A stretch of 64,000 nucleotides of DNA, taken from assembly GCF_004799345.1 (NCBI RefSeq), contig NZ_SSMC01000001.1:806001-870000 (forward strand), read 5' to 3'. Position numbers and translations under genes: made by a program. Positions within the stretch are counted from its first letter, which is position 1. The number at the start of each line of letters is the position of its first letter. The notes under the pieces were generated by a model. The model was not told the DNA's origin and did no database searches. It worked only from the letters and a program-made list of their open reading frames with translations. Shown here piece after piece: positions 33,681-41,665 of this stretch. Origin of the DNA: Robertkochia marina (GTDB lineage Bacteria; Bacteroidota; Bacteroidia; Flavobacteriales; Flavobacteriaceae).

Positions 33681-33719
33681 GTGCATTTCATCGAAAAAAT
33701 CATGTTGATTATCGATGAA
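33681..33719. repeat. 20-nt intergenic repeat, copy 1, with an inverted half-site
   Basis: GTGCATTTCATCGAAAAAAT at 33681-33700 is identical to 59362-59381. Here TTCATCGA (33687-33694) is mirrored by TCGATGAA (33712-33719), giving a dyad with an 17-bp spacer. Both copies lie in A/T-rich gaps upstream of -7-like boxes. A binding site for a transcription factor is the simplest explanation. Confidence 0.5.
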
Positions 33720-33897
33720 TTCAAAATTTGTTGTAAGTTTATTCTTGAAAGCAATCATGACGTTCTTACACATAGAGATTTAAAAGAGAGATACACAACA
33801 AGAATTAGTGTCTTTGCAACATAAATTGTAAGCATTGTATTTGTGGTCTTACTTTTATAAAGTCTTTAATCGTAAACCTACTTCAATCTGCTTTGTT

Positions 33898-34038
33898 ATG
33901 AGTGAGTATTCTGCAACCTACCAGAATAGGAAGTCTGAGGGTCGATCAGCTTTTGCTGCCCTAATTGAGAACTTAACGTCGGCCCTTGAATTGAGTAAAA
34001 GTTTATTGCTAGTGACTAAGAAGCTGTTTATGTTCTGA
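33898..34038 (+). CDS. orphan small ORF (46 aa), function unknown
   Basis: This ATG-started frame encodes a 46-residue protein (start MSEYSATYQN, end VTKKLFMF) with an amphipathic helix at about 17-40. It could extend to TTG 33835. It lies between a weak promoter and a perfect 15-bp terminator, so a transcript of about 300 nt is likely. It has no recognisable family. The transcript could equally be a small RNA. Confidence 0.35.
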   Translation: MSEYSATYQNRKSEGRSAFAALIENLTSALELSKSLLLVTKKLFMF

Positions 34039-34087
34039 TCGCCCCTCAGAATGGCCCCAAAACAAACAGTTTTTTGGTGAAAACTTG

Positions 34088-34122
34088 AAAAGAGACGCAA
34101 AATAGATTTTTGCGTCTCTTTT
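34088..34122 (+). terminator. strong terminator after the orphan small ORF
   Basis: AAAAGAGACGCAAAA (34088-34102) and TTTTGCGTCTCTTTT (34108-34122) form a perfect 15-bp stem with a TAGAT loop and a T tract of seven. It implies a transcript ending here. Confidence 0.9.
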
Positions 34123-34162
34123 TTTGTTTTGATCATATCCATTCTAATCGTTTTTATACCAT

Positions 34163-34193
34163 AAAAAAACCCTCTGCCTTTAGGGGCAGAGGG
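34163..34193 (-). terminator. terminator of the DinB-fold gene
   Basis: CCCTCTGCC (34170-34178) and GGCAGAGGG (34185-34193) form a 9-bp stem preceded by seven A, which on the minus strand is a T tract. It serves the gene that ends at 34220. Confidence 0.85.
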
Positions 34194-34219
34194 AGGGTAT
34201 GATTTTTTGGTGTAAATAG

Positions 34220-34834
34220 TCAGGAAGTAGGAAAGTCAGGATGATTTTTTATTTCCATGATCTGAGCGTTATGACGCTTTTGGTGGCCGGCACCGAAGAT
34301 CAACAGCTGATAGGTATCTACCGTTCCGAAAGGAAATTCAAAATAATGGTTTCTCAGATCCTTGTCCGTCTTCTTTATCATGTTTGCCGTTTGTTTTCTT
34401 GAGCTTTTAAAGGCTTTCATGGTTTCTTTGGTAGTGCCCCATTTACCGGATGGTTCCAAGGGTTCCTGGGTTTGCATTTTTTGATCTCTGTTAGTGATCA
34501 TCGCAAAAACCTCTTTGTCGGAGAACTTTTTGTTAGCCTTCATGGCTTCATCTGCGGGTGTCTCCAGTGATTTCTCGATCATTTGCATAAACATGTCTTC
34601 AGTAAGGGTCAGGTGCTCTATACAGTCGGCAATAGACCAACTGTCTTCTGTGGGTTTAAACCGGAGTTGTGCTGCAGATAACCCTTCAATTACCTCGTCT
34701 GTTTCTGCCATGGCATTGTCATAAAGATTGATGGCTTTTTTTCTTTCTTCTTTGGTAAGACCTTGTTGTGCATCTGCTGTGTTTATGGTCAGGCACATGA
34801 CAATCAGGAGGATGGTTGACATTTTTGTTTTCAT
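34220..34834 (-). CDS. exported DinB-fold protein
   Basis: From the ATG at 34834 (MKTKMSTILLIVMC) the protein has 204 residues with a signal peptide (about 1-22, ending NTADAQ) and a four-helix DinB/YfiT-like domain. The three metal-ligand His are likely in CIEHLTLTED and GHQKRHNAQI. DinB relatives are mostly cytoplasmic metal-dependent hydrolases or thiol transferases; an exported copy is less usual, though common in Flavobacteriaceae. The start 20 codons upstream lacks a signal peptide and precedes the -7 box, so it is rejected. Confidence 0.82.
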   Translation of the reverse strand: MKTKMSTILLIVMCLTINTADAQQGLTKEERKKAINLYDNAMAETDEVIEGLSAAQLRFKPTEDSWSIADCIEHLTLTEDMFMQMIEKSLETPADEAMKANKKFSDKEVFAMITNRDQKMQTQEPLEPSGKWGTTKETMKAFKSSRKQTANMIKKTDKDLRNHYFEFPFGTVDTYQLLIFGAGHQKRHNAQIMEIKNHPDFPTS

Positions 34835-34854
34835 GTTGATGTTTTTAATAAACG

Positions 34855-34862
34855 CAAAAATA
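34855..34862 (-). promoter_or_regulatory. -7 box ahead of the DinB-fold gene
   Basis: On the minus strand this reads TATTTTTG, an exact TAnnTTTG match 21 nt before the start at 34834. It also excludes the upstream ATG at 34894. Confidence 0.6.
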
Positions 34863-34930
34863 CGCAATAAAGTATTTAACACGCTGAAAAACAATTAATT
34901 AAGTATTTGTAAAACATATTGGCTGGTAAT

Positions 34931-34960
34931 AAAAAAGCCTGCAATACTGCAGGCTTTTTT
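34931..34960 (-). terminator. terminator of the sdhCAB operon
   Basis: AAAAAAGCCTGCA (34931-34943) and TGCAGGCTTTTTT (34948-34960) form a perfect 13-bp stem with a 4-nt loop, 21 bp beyond the sdhB stop on the minus strand. Confidence 0.9.
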
Positions 34961-34981
34961 ATGGTTTATGTTGTTAAAGGT

Positions 34982-35728
34982 TTACCCTTTTACAGAGGCT
35001 GAAAGATACTCGCGGTTAAGTCGTGCGATATTCTCCAGGGAAATACCCTTTGGACATTCTACCTCACAAGCTCCGGTATTCGTACAGTTTCCGAATCCTT
35101 CAAGATCCATTTGCTTCACCATGTTCATCACCCTCTCTGTAGCCTCTACTTTACCTTGTGGGAGCAGTGAGAACTGAGATACCTTGGCAGAGGTAAACAG
35201 CATGGCGCTGGCATTTTTACAGGCAGCAACACATGCCCCACAGCCGATACAAGTGGCAGCATCAAAAGCCTTGTCGGCATCGTGCTTATTGATCGGAATA
35301 GCATTGGCGTCAATGGTGTTTCCTGAGGTGTTCACAGAAATATAACCTCCGGCCTGCTGAATACGATCAAATGCGCTTCGGTCAACAATGAGGTCTTTAA
35401 CAACAGGGAATGCTTTGGCGCGAAAAGGCTCAATATAGATAGTATCGCCATCTTTGAACTTTCTCATATGCAGCTGACAGGTAGTAACCCCTCTGTCAGG
35501 ACCATGAGGCTCTCCGTTTATCTGGAGCGAACATGCTCCGCAGATACCCTCTCGGCAATCGTGATCAAATTCTACAGGATCATCTCCTTTAGCGATCAGG
35601 TCTTCGTTAAGTACATCAAGCATTTCCAGGAAAGACATATCCGGAGATACGTTGTTGATGTCATAATCGACGATCTTTCCTGCTGAGTCGGCGTTTTTCT
35701 GACGCCATATTTTGAGTTTTAATTTCAT
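34982..35728 (-). CDS. sdhB: succinate dehydrogenase/fumarate reductase iron-sulfur subunit
   Basis: This 248-residue subunit passes electrons from FAD to quinone through three clusters. The [2Fe-2S] ligands lie in [12 protein letters not shown] and the later VTTC. A ferredoxin-like Cys set [11 protein letters not shown] and a third set [15 protein letters not shown] hold the other clusters. It sits on the cytoplasmic side of the inner membrane and is the last gene of sdhCAB, separated from sdhA by two small hairpins. Confidence 0.95.
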   Translation of the reverse strand: MKLKLKIWRQKNADSAGKIVDYDINNVSPDMSFLEMLDVLNEDLIAKGDDPVEFDHDCREGICGACSLQINGEPHGPDRGVTTCQLHMRKFKDGDTIYIEPFRAKAFPVVKDLIVDRSAFDRIQQAGGYISVNTSGNTIDANAIPINKHDADKAFDAATCIGCGACVAACKNASAMLFTSAKVSQFSLLPQGKVEATERVMNMVKQMDLEGFGNCTNTGACEVECPKGISLENIARLNREYLSASVKG

Positions 35729-35745
35729 AATCTTGGTGCTTTTAA

Positions 35746-35777
35746 CCCTGCCTTAGCAGGGGTTGCCCTTGAGCAAC
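35746..35777 (-). promoter_or_regulatory. two adjacent hairpins between sdhA and sdhB
   Basis: CCCTGC (35746-35751) pairs with GCAGGG (35756-35761), and directly next to it GTTGC (35762-35766) pairs with GCAAC (35773-35777). The two stems abut and could stack. They lie in the 53-nt gap of the minus-strand transcript and have no T tract, so mRNA processing is more likely than termination. Confidence 0.5.
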
Positions 35778-35781
35778 AGTT

Positions 35782-37785
35782 TTACTTATAACTTCTTGTT
35801 TTAAGTTCAATGTTTTCGTAAACCAGGTCTTCTTTATGCAGCACAGCATCTTTGGGTTCTCCTTTGTATTCCCAGGCGGCTACATATTTGAAGTTTTCGT
35901 CATCCCTGAGGGCTTCACCTTCCTCCGTTTGATATTCTTCACGGAAGTGGCCTCCGCAAGATTCATTACGGTGAAGGGCGTCTTTGGCGAAAAGCTCACC
36001 CAGTTCAAGGAAGTCAGCTACGCGAAGTGCTTTCTCCAACTCTGAGTTTTTGCCGTTCTCATCCCCGGGAACGCGAACATTCTTGTAGAAATCTTCACGA
36101 AGTGCACGAATCTCTTCCATGGCCTCTTTAAGACCTTGTTCGTTACGTGCCATTCCGCATTTATTCCACATGATCTTACCAAGTTTTTTATGGTAATAAT
36201 CTACAGAATTGGTTCCGTTGTTATTGATCAGACTGTTTATTTGCTCTTTTATATTCTTTTCGGCCTTTTCGAACTCCGGCAGATCGGTAGAAATAGGACC
36301 GGTTCTGATGTCGTCAGAAAGGTAATCTCCTATGGTGTAAGGCAGCACGAAATATCCGTCAGCAAGTCCTTGCATCAAGGCTGAAGCTCCAAGCCTGTTT
36401 GCTCCGTGGTCAGAGAAGTTAGCTTCTCCGGCTGCGTAACACCCGGGGATGGTGGTCATCAGGTTATAGTCTACCCAAATACCTCCCATGGTGTAGTGAA
36501 CCGCCGGGTAGATCATCATTGGGGTCTTATATGGGTTTTCATCAACGATCTTTTCATACATCTGGAACAGGTTCCCGTATTTAGATTCGATGATCTCTTC
36601 TCCAAGCTTACGCACTTCAGCATCAGAGGCGTTCTTCATCCCGCTGGTAATGGCTTTTTCACGTCCGTAACGCATGATGGCTGCATCAAAATCAAGGAAT
36701 ACAGCTTCACCGGTTGCATTTACTCCGTATCCTGCGTCGCAACGCTCTTTCGCGGCACGGGAGGCTACGTCTCGTGGTACAAGGTTACCAAAAGAAGGAT
36801 ATCTTCTTTCCAGGTAATAATCGCGATCTTCTTCAGGAATTGCGGTAGGCTTTAATTTTCCTTCGCGAACAGCCTTGGCATCTTCCAGTTTCTTAGGTAC
36901 CCAGATCCTACCATCGTTACGAAGTGACTCTGACATCAGGGTAAGTTTTGACTGATGGTCTCCCGAAACAGGAATACAGGTTGGGTGAATTTGTGTAAAA
37001 CATGGATTGGCAAAGTGGGCGCCTTTTTTGTGGATCTTCCAGGCCGCAGTAACATTACTACCCATGGCGTTGGTTGATAAGAAAAATACGTTTCCGTATC
37101 CTCCGGAAGCGATAACCACTGCGTGAGCTGAATGTCTTTCGATCTCTCCGGTTACCAGGTCGCGTGCAATAATACCACGTGCTTTTCCGTCTACCAGTAC
37201 CAGGTCAAGCATTTCATGGCGGTTATAAGCCTTGATCTTTCCACGGTTGATCTGTCTGTTCATGGCGCTATAGGCACCGAGTAACAATTGCTGCCCGGTT
37301 TGGCCTTTAGCGTAAAAGGTTCTTGAAACGAGTACGCCTCCGAAAGAGCGGTTGTCGAGTAACCCGCCGTATTCTCTTGCAAAAGGAACTCCCTGGGCCA
37401 CACATTGGTCAATAATATTTGCTGACACCTCTGCCAGACGATATACGTTGGCCTCTCTGGCCCGGTAATCACCTCCTTTTACGGTATCGTAGAATAAGCG
37501 GTATACAGAGTCTCCGTCACCCTGGTAATTCTTGGCGGCGTTAATACCTCCCTGGGCTGCAATAGAGTGTGCTCTTCTTGGAGAATCCTGGTAACAAAAG
37601 GTTTTTACATTATAACCCAGCTCTGCAAGGGTGGCTGCTGCCGAACCTCCTGCAAGCCCGGTACCCACTACGATCACATCGATATTACGTTTGTTGGCGG
37701 GGTTTACCAGGTCAATATCATTTTTATGTTTGGTCCACTTATCGGCCAATGGCCCTTGTGGTATTTTAGATTCTAATGTTGCCAT
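35782..37785 (-). CDS. sdhA: succinate dehydrogenase/fumarate reductase flavoprotein subunit
   Basis: This 667-residue FAD enzyme oxidises succinate to fumarate. The FAD-binding [20 protein letters not shown], the covalent-flavin region [20 protein letters not shown] (His that carries FAD), the active-site stretch around [14 protein letters not shown] and the C-terminal MARNEQGL are present. The length matches the menaquinone-reacting type. It is the middle gene of the operon. Confidence 0.96.
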   Translation of the reverse strand: MATLESKIPQGPLADKWTKHKNDIDLVNPANKRNIDVIVVGTGLAGGSAAATLAELGYNVKTFCYQDSPRRAHSIAAQGGINAAKNYQGDGDSVYRLFYDTVKGGDYRAREANVYRLAEVSANIIDQCVAQGVPFAREYGGLLDNRSFGGVLVSRTFYAKGQTGQQLLLGAYSAMNRQINRGKIKAYNRHEMLDLVLVDGKARGIIARDLVTGEIERHSAHAVVIASGGYGNVFFLSTNAMGSNVTAAWKIHKKGAHFANPCFTQIHPTCIPVSGDHQSKLTLMSESLRNDGRIWVPKKLEDAKAVREGKLKPTAIPEEDRDYYLERRYPSFGNLVPRDVASRAAKERCDAGYGVNATGEAVFLDFDAAIMRYGREKAITSGMKNASDAEVRKLGEEIIESKYGNLFQMYEKIVDENPYKTPMMIYPAVHYTMGGIWVDYNLMTTIPGCYAAGEANFSDHGANRLGASALMQGLADGYFVLPYTIGDYLSDDIRTGPISTDLPEFEKAEKNIKEQINSLINNNGTNSVDYYHKKLGKIMWNKCGMARNEQGLKEAMEEIRALREDFYKNVRVPGDENGKNSELEKALRVADFLELGELFAKDALHRNESCGGHFREEYQTEEGEALRDDENFKYVAAWEYKGEPKDAVLHKEDLVYENIELKTRSYK

Positions 37786-37797
37786 GTATCTTAGTGT

Positions 37798-38457
37798 TTA
37801 GTGGTTAAAGTGATGGAAAATTGCAATAACGACAAAGCCAAAAGGTATAAGGACCGCGAAGGCTTTCCCCAGGTTTTTAATGGCCGGGGTGTATTTGTTA
37901 TTTACTCCCATCGTTTGGAAGGCCGATTGGAATCCGTGCCACAGGTGAAGTGCCAGCAGGATAAAAGAGACCGCATAGATTCCGGTTCGGGCCGGGCTTT
38001 CAAACTTGTGCACCAGCTCTTCGTAATAGCGGTTCGGATCTTCCGAATTAAATTCAACGTATTTGTAGATCATTTCTGGTACCCAGAAATCGTAAAAGTG
38101 TAATCCCATGAATGCTAAAACCACCAATCCGCTGATGATCATGTTTCGGGATACCCAGTTCGCATTGGCGCTTCCTTTGTATACTGCATACCCGGTGGTT
38201 CTCGCCGCGCGGTTTTGAAGTTCAAGGATGAAACCCATAACAAAGTGAAAAACCACCCCAAAGATCAATACCGGCTGCAATAAAAACTGCACCAGTGGGT
38301 TGGTACCCATGAAATGAGAAATTTCATTAAAACTTTCGGGGCTGACCACCGATGTGAAGTTGATGATAAAGTGTTGGGTTAGAAAAATTATCAGGAAGAG
38401 GCCGGACAAAGCCATGGCGATCTTTCTGGCAATTGAAGTGTTAAGTATTCCGCTCAT
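37798..38457 (-). CDS. sdhC: succinate dehydrogenase cytochrome b subunit
   Basis: From the ATG at 38457 (MSGILNTSIARK) the protein has 219 residues with five membrane helices and His residues in FLTQHFIINF, VFHFVMGF, FMGLHFYDF and LLALHLWHGF. These suit two haem b ligand pairs of the single-subunit cytochrome b558 family that anchors sdhAB and reacts with menaquinone. A longer frame to 38511 is rejected because a promoter lies between the two starts. Confidence 0.93.
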   Translation of the reverse strand: MSGILNTSIARKIAMALSGLFLIIFLTQHFIINFTSVVSPESFNEISHFMGTNPLVQFLLQPVLIFGVVFHFVMGFILELQNRAARTTGYAVYKGSANANWVSRNMIISGLVVLAFMGLHFYDFWVPEMIYKYVEFNSEDPNRYYEELVHKFESPARTGIYAVSFILLALHLWHGFQSAFQTMGVNNKYTPAIKNLGKAFAVLIPFGFVVIAIFHHFNH

Positions 38458-38480
38458 TAGTACTATTTTGTTAGTTACAG

Positions 38481-38511
38481 CAAAAATAACCCAGCGCATG
38501 CTATTGCACAA
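38481..38511 (-). promoter_or_regulatory. promoter of sdhCAB
   Basis: On the minus strand TTG (38509-38511) and TATTTTTG (38481-38488) are 20 bp apart, an exact -33/-7 pair. The transcript would start near 38475, leaving a short leader to the ATG at 38457. Confidence 0.7.
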
Positions 38512-38649
38512 GGGATAACATCCCTTTTACAAGGAATTTAGAACAATTTTAAAATACCGGATTTGCCTGTTTAAAGATTAGGTGGTATTAAGCCGGAAAA
38601 GGCCTCAAAGACTAAACGAAAATTGATTTCCGTACCTGCTGAATATAAT

Positions 38650-38676
38650 AAAACCCCGGGTATCACCCGGGGTTTT
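38650..38676 (-). terminator. terminator of the BNR-repeat gene
   Basis: AAAACCCCGGGT (38650-38661) and ACCCGGGGTTTT (38665-38676) form a perfect 12-bp stem with a 3-nt loop, 20 bp past the stop at 38697 on the minus strand. Confidence 0.9.
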
Positions 38677-38696
38677 AAATAAAAATTAACTAATAA

Positions 38697-41549
38697 CTAT
38701 TTGATCTCAAATGACTTTTCGTGTGTAGTGCCATTTTTAGAAACTGAGATGGAATAGGTTCCTTTGGGCAGGTAGGTTGCACCGTTGTCTGCCTCTTTCA
38801 ATGATTCCTTTTTGTTCTTTTTATTCCAGGCTCGAATACCATTTTCATCGGCACGCAGGTCGTACGAAAGGGTATTAAATCCTTTTTTAACCTCCATGTC
38901 AGTGGTTCTCATTTCTAACCCTGATTCACTTTTAACCGATAGCTTTAGCGTGCCTTCGCTTTTGGCGTAAACCGTAAAAGAAAACTCTGGTTCATATGGA
39001 TCAGACCAGGTGCCTGATTTACCCCAACGTGGTGAATATCTGATGTCTTCCGGTTCAAACAGGGTTATTTCACTCTGCAGGGTAGCAGCATCGGCCTGTT
39101 GTAAGGCTTCAATATTCACTATGTAAATGCTTCTTCCATGCGTACCTACTACCAGGTCTTTTGCTCTTTCCTGTATTACCAGGTCATGAACAGCCACCTG
39201 AGGAAGGTCGTTGCTGAAGGGTTCCCAGGAGGCTCCGCGATCAAAGCTTATATAGAGTCCGTTATCGGTACCGGCAAACAGAAGATTCTCATTTCCCGGG
39301 TCTTCCAGGATCGCGTTCACAGGAGATAATGGGAGGTTGCTGCTGATGTTTTTCCAGGTGTTGCCACGATCTTCGCTCACGAAGATATAGGGTGTAAAGT
39401 CATCCCAACGGTAACCATTTAAAGCTGCATAAACCCTGTTTTCGTTGTGGCCTGATGCCGACACACGACTCACCCACAGGTCTTTAGGCAGGCTTTCTGA
39501 GATCAGCTGCCATGAACTGCCGCCATCGGTAGAGCGTTGTATCATTCCGTCATCACTTCCCGTGTATAAAAACCCGAAAGTAAAAGGCGATTCGCTGATG
39601 GTTGTCAGAGTGCCATAGGCAACATTACCGCGTTTTCCTCCGGCGGTAAGGTCTTCAGAGATCGCTTTCCAGTTGTCTCCACGATCAAGACTTCTCATGA
39701 GTTTGTTTCCTCCCAGGTAAAGAATATCGGAGTTGTGAGGAGAAAGCAGGATAGGCGTTTGCCAGTTAAAACGATACGGACTTTCACCCAGTTCGTGCTT
39801 CGGTTGAATGTACTTACGTTCTTTTGTTTCCAGGTTCAGGCGGAAATAATTTCCAAACTGAAATCCTGTGTAAACGATCTCGGGGTTACGCGAATCTACT
39901 TCTACCTGCATGCCATCACCTCCCATGATCATTTCCCACGGATACTGACCGCGCTGATGCCAGGAAGAGGATTCTTGGGCATTGTGTGGAGCTTTCCACA
40001 CACCATTGTCCTGGAGTCCGCCGTAAATATTATAGGGTTTCTGATCGTCTACTTCAATGGCGTAAAATTGGCCTACAGACGGAGTGTTATTCTTGATCCA
40101 GCTCTCACCGTCATCATAACTAATATTTACCCCTCCGTCATTTCCGTTGATTATATGACCGGGTTTTTCAGGATTGATCCAGATGGCGTGATGGTCAGAG
40201 TGTACATTGTCTCCGTTTATGGAGATCCAGGTTTTACCTCCGTCATCTGAGCGGATGATCGGTACACCACCGGCGTATAATTTCTCAGGATTGCCCGGGT
40301 CTACAGCGATCTGGCAGAAGTAGTACCCGTAACTGTAAAAGAGGTCGTCAATACTGTCCTCATGCGTCTTGGTCCATGTTTTACCGCCATCGGTGCTTTT
40401 AAAAACCTCGGCGCCGATCACAGGGGTGTCAAAAAGCATGGTATTGGCATCTTCAAGATACTTGGCAAGATCAGCGGGGTTTACAGAGCCGCTCTTTACC
40501 AGCTGCTTGACATTCTCTGCACGGTATTTTTCCTGGAATCCGTTGGTCTTCAGGTACTCATTTAATTTTTTATTATCTAACGCCAGGAAGGTTTCGGTAT
40601 CCATGGCCTTGAAATCATCTTTTTCAAGACGGTCATCTTTCTTGGTTTCACTTTTTTCTTTTTCTCTGTGGTATTGGTTATCGTGAATGGCGTAAATGGT
40701 ATTTTGGTCGTAAACCGCAATTCCGATTCTTCCAACACCTTCTCCTGTTGGGAACCCGCTATCTTCGGTAGTCAGTAAGGTCCAGGTCTCTCCGCCATCG
40801 GTACTTTTGTAGATCCCGGAGCCCTTTCCGTTTCCTTTAAAGTTCCATGCTTTCCGGTCCTTTTGCCAGGCGGTGGCAAAAATGAGTTCGGGATTCCCGG
40901 GAACCATGGCCATATCAATAATCCCTGTCTCTTCATCTATGTAGAGAGTTTTACTCCAGGTTTTTCCGCCATCAGTACTTTTATAAACACCTCTTTCTTC
41001 ATTAGGAGAGTACAGGTGACCGGCAACCCCTACCCATAATGTGTTGGGATCTTCCGGATGCAGCAGAATACGGCCAATATGGTGAGAGTCGGGTAATCCT
41101 ACATGTGTCCAGGTCGTGCCTCGATCATCAGAACGCAGCATACCAATTCCGGCATAAGATGATCTTGAAGCGTTATTTTCTCCCGTTCCTACCCAGATAA
41201 TTTCGTTTTTCCAGTCTACGGCAATATCACCTATGTTTTGAGTGGGGGCATTATCCATTACCGGAGTAAAGGTGGTCCCGTTATTAGCGGTATGCCATAG
41301 GCCACCACTTGCATAAGCCACATAAAATTCGGTCGGGTCCTGTGGGTTTACAGCAAGATCGGTCACCCGTCCGCTCATAATGGTAGGCCCCGCATTGCGC
41401 AAGGGCAGGGCTCCCACCCTGGATTGAAGCTCGAGTTCTTTTTTAGTGTTAATGGCTTCCAGGTAATCTTCAGGAGCAGAAGCCGGTTGTTGTGCCTGAA
41501 GTTGCAATTGCATCCCTGCAAGGAGCGATAGCAGTAAAGGGTATTTCAT
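38697..41549 (-). CDS. large secreted BNR/sortilin-like beta-propeller protein
   Basis: This 950-residue protein has a signal peptide (about 1-19, ending LQAQ) and many BNR/Asp-box repeats such as STDGGKTWSK, STDGGETWTL, SDDGGKTWIS and STDGGSSWQL. They form one or two large beta propellers, up to about residue 830. A C-terminal ~100-residue beta domain with KGTYSISVSKNGTTHEKSFE resembles a FlgD/Ig-like module rather than a canonical T9SS sorting domain. Such proteins are annotated as glycosyl hydrolases, but no catalytic residues can be assigned. A small ACGTC-N4-GACGT dyad lies just upstream (41576-41589). Confidence 0.85.
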   Translation of the reverse strand: MKYPLLLSLLAGMQLQLQAQQPASAPEDYLEAINTKKELELQSRVGALPLRNAGPTIMSGRVTDLAVNPQDPTEFYVAYASGGLWHTANNGTTFTPVMDNAPTQNIGDIAVDWKNEIIWVGTGENNASRSSYAGIGMLRSDDRGTTWTHVGLPDSHHIGRILLHPEDPNTLWVGVAGHLYSPNEERGVYKSTDGGKTWSKTLYIDEETGIIDMAMVPGNPELIFATAWQKDRKAWNFKGNGKGSGIYKSTDGGETWTLLTTEDSGFPTGEGVGRIGIAVYDQNTIYAIHDNQYHREKEKSETKKDDRLEKDDFKAMDTETFLALDNKKLNEYLKTNGFQEKYRAENVKQLVKSGSVNPADLAKYLEDANTMLFDTPVIGAEVFKSTDGGKTWTKTHEDSIDDLFYSYGYYFCQIAVDPGNPEKLYAGGVPIIRSDDGGKTWISINGDNVHSDHHAIWINPEKPGHIINGNDGGVNISYDDGESWIKNNTPSVGQFYAIEVDDQKPYNIYGGLQDNGVWKAPHNAQESSSWHQRGQYPWEMIMGGDGMQVEVDSRNPEIVYTGFQFGNYFRLNLETKERKYIQPKHELGESPYRFNWQTPILLSPHNSDILYLGGNKLMRSLDRGDNWKAISEDLTAGGKRGNVAYGTLTTISESPFTFGFLYTGSDDGMIQRSTDGGSSWQLISESLPKDLWVSRVSASGHNENRVYAALNGYRWDDFTPYIFVSEDRGNTWKNISSNLPLSPVNAILEDPGNENLLFAGTDNGLYISFDRGASWEPFSNDLPQVAVHDLVIQERAKDLVVGTHGRSIYIVNIEALQQADAATLQSEITLFEPEDIRYSPRWGKSGTWSDPYEPEFSFTVYAKSEGTLKLSVKSESGLEMRTTDMEVKKGFNTLSYDLRADENGIRAWNKKNKKESLKEADNGATYLPKGTYSISVSKNGTTHEKSFEIK

Positions 41550-41637
41550 AGTTAGTGGTTTTTAGTAAAAAAAATACGTCTGTTGACGTGTTTCGGGAAA
41601 TTTAGCGAAGTTTAACATTAAAGGCTGTCATTCTTCT

Positions 41638-41645
41638 TAAATTTG
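41638..41645 (+). promoter_or_regulatory. -7 box ahead of pepP
   Basis: TAAATTTG is an exact TAnnTTTG match 21 nt before the ATG at 41666. A -33 TTG at the expected distance is not visible. Confidence 0.55.
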
Positions 41646-41665
41646 GGGAAATTTAAACAATAGAT

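Larger units (their letters stand above)
33624..34219. other. 596-bp gap: terminators, 20-nt repeat and an orphan small ORF
   Basis: This is the longest stretch without an established gene. It holds, in order, the scoB terminator, a 20-nt motif that recurs at 59362, an A/T-rich region with TGTCTTTG (33809-33816) and TGTATTTG (33836-33843) as one-mismatch -7 boxes, a 46-codon ORF at 33898, and a strong terminator at 34088. The terminator of the minus-strand DinB gene ends it. Nothing in it resembles tRNA or rRNA. Confidence 0.6.

Noticed and set aside
33270-33773. 167-codon frame opposite scoB, running into the gap
   Set aside because: Most of it is antisense to scoB; the rest is A/T-rich and crosses the scoB terminator and the 20-nt repeat.
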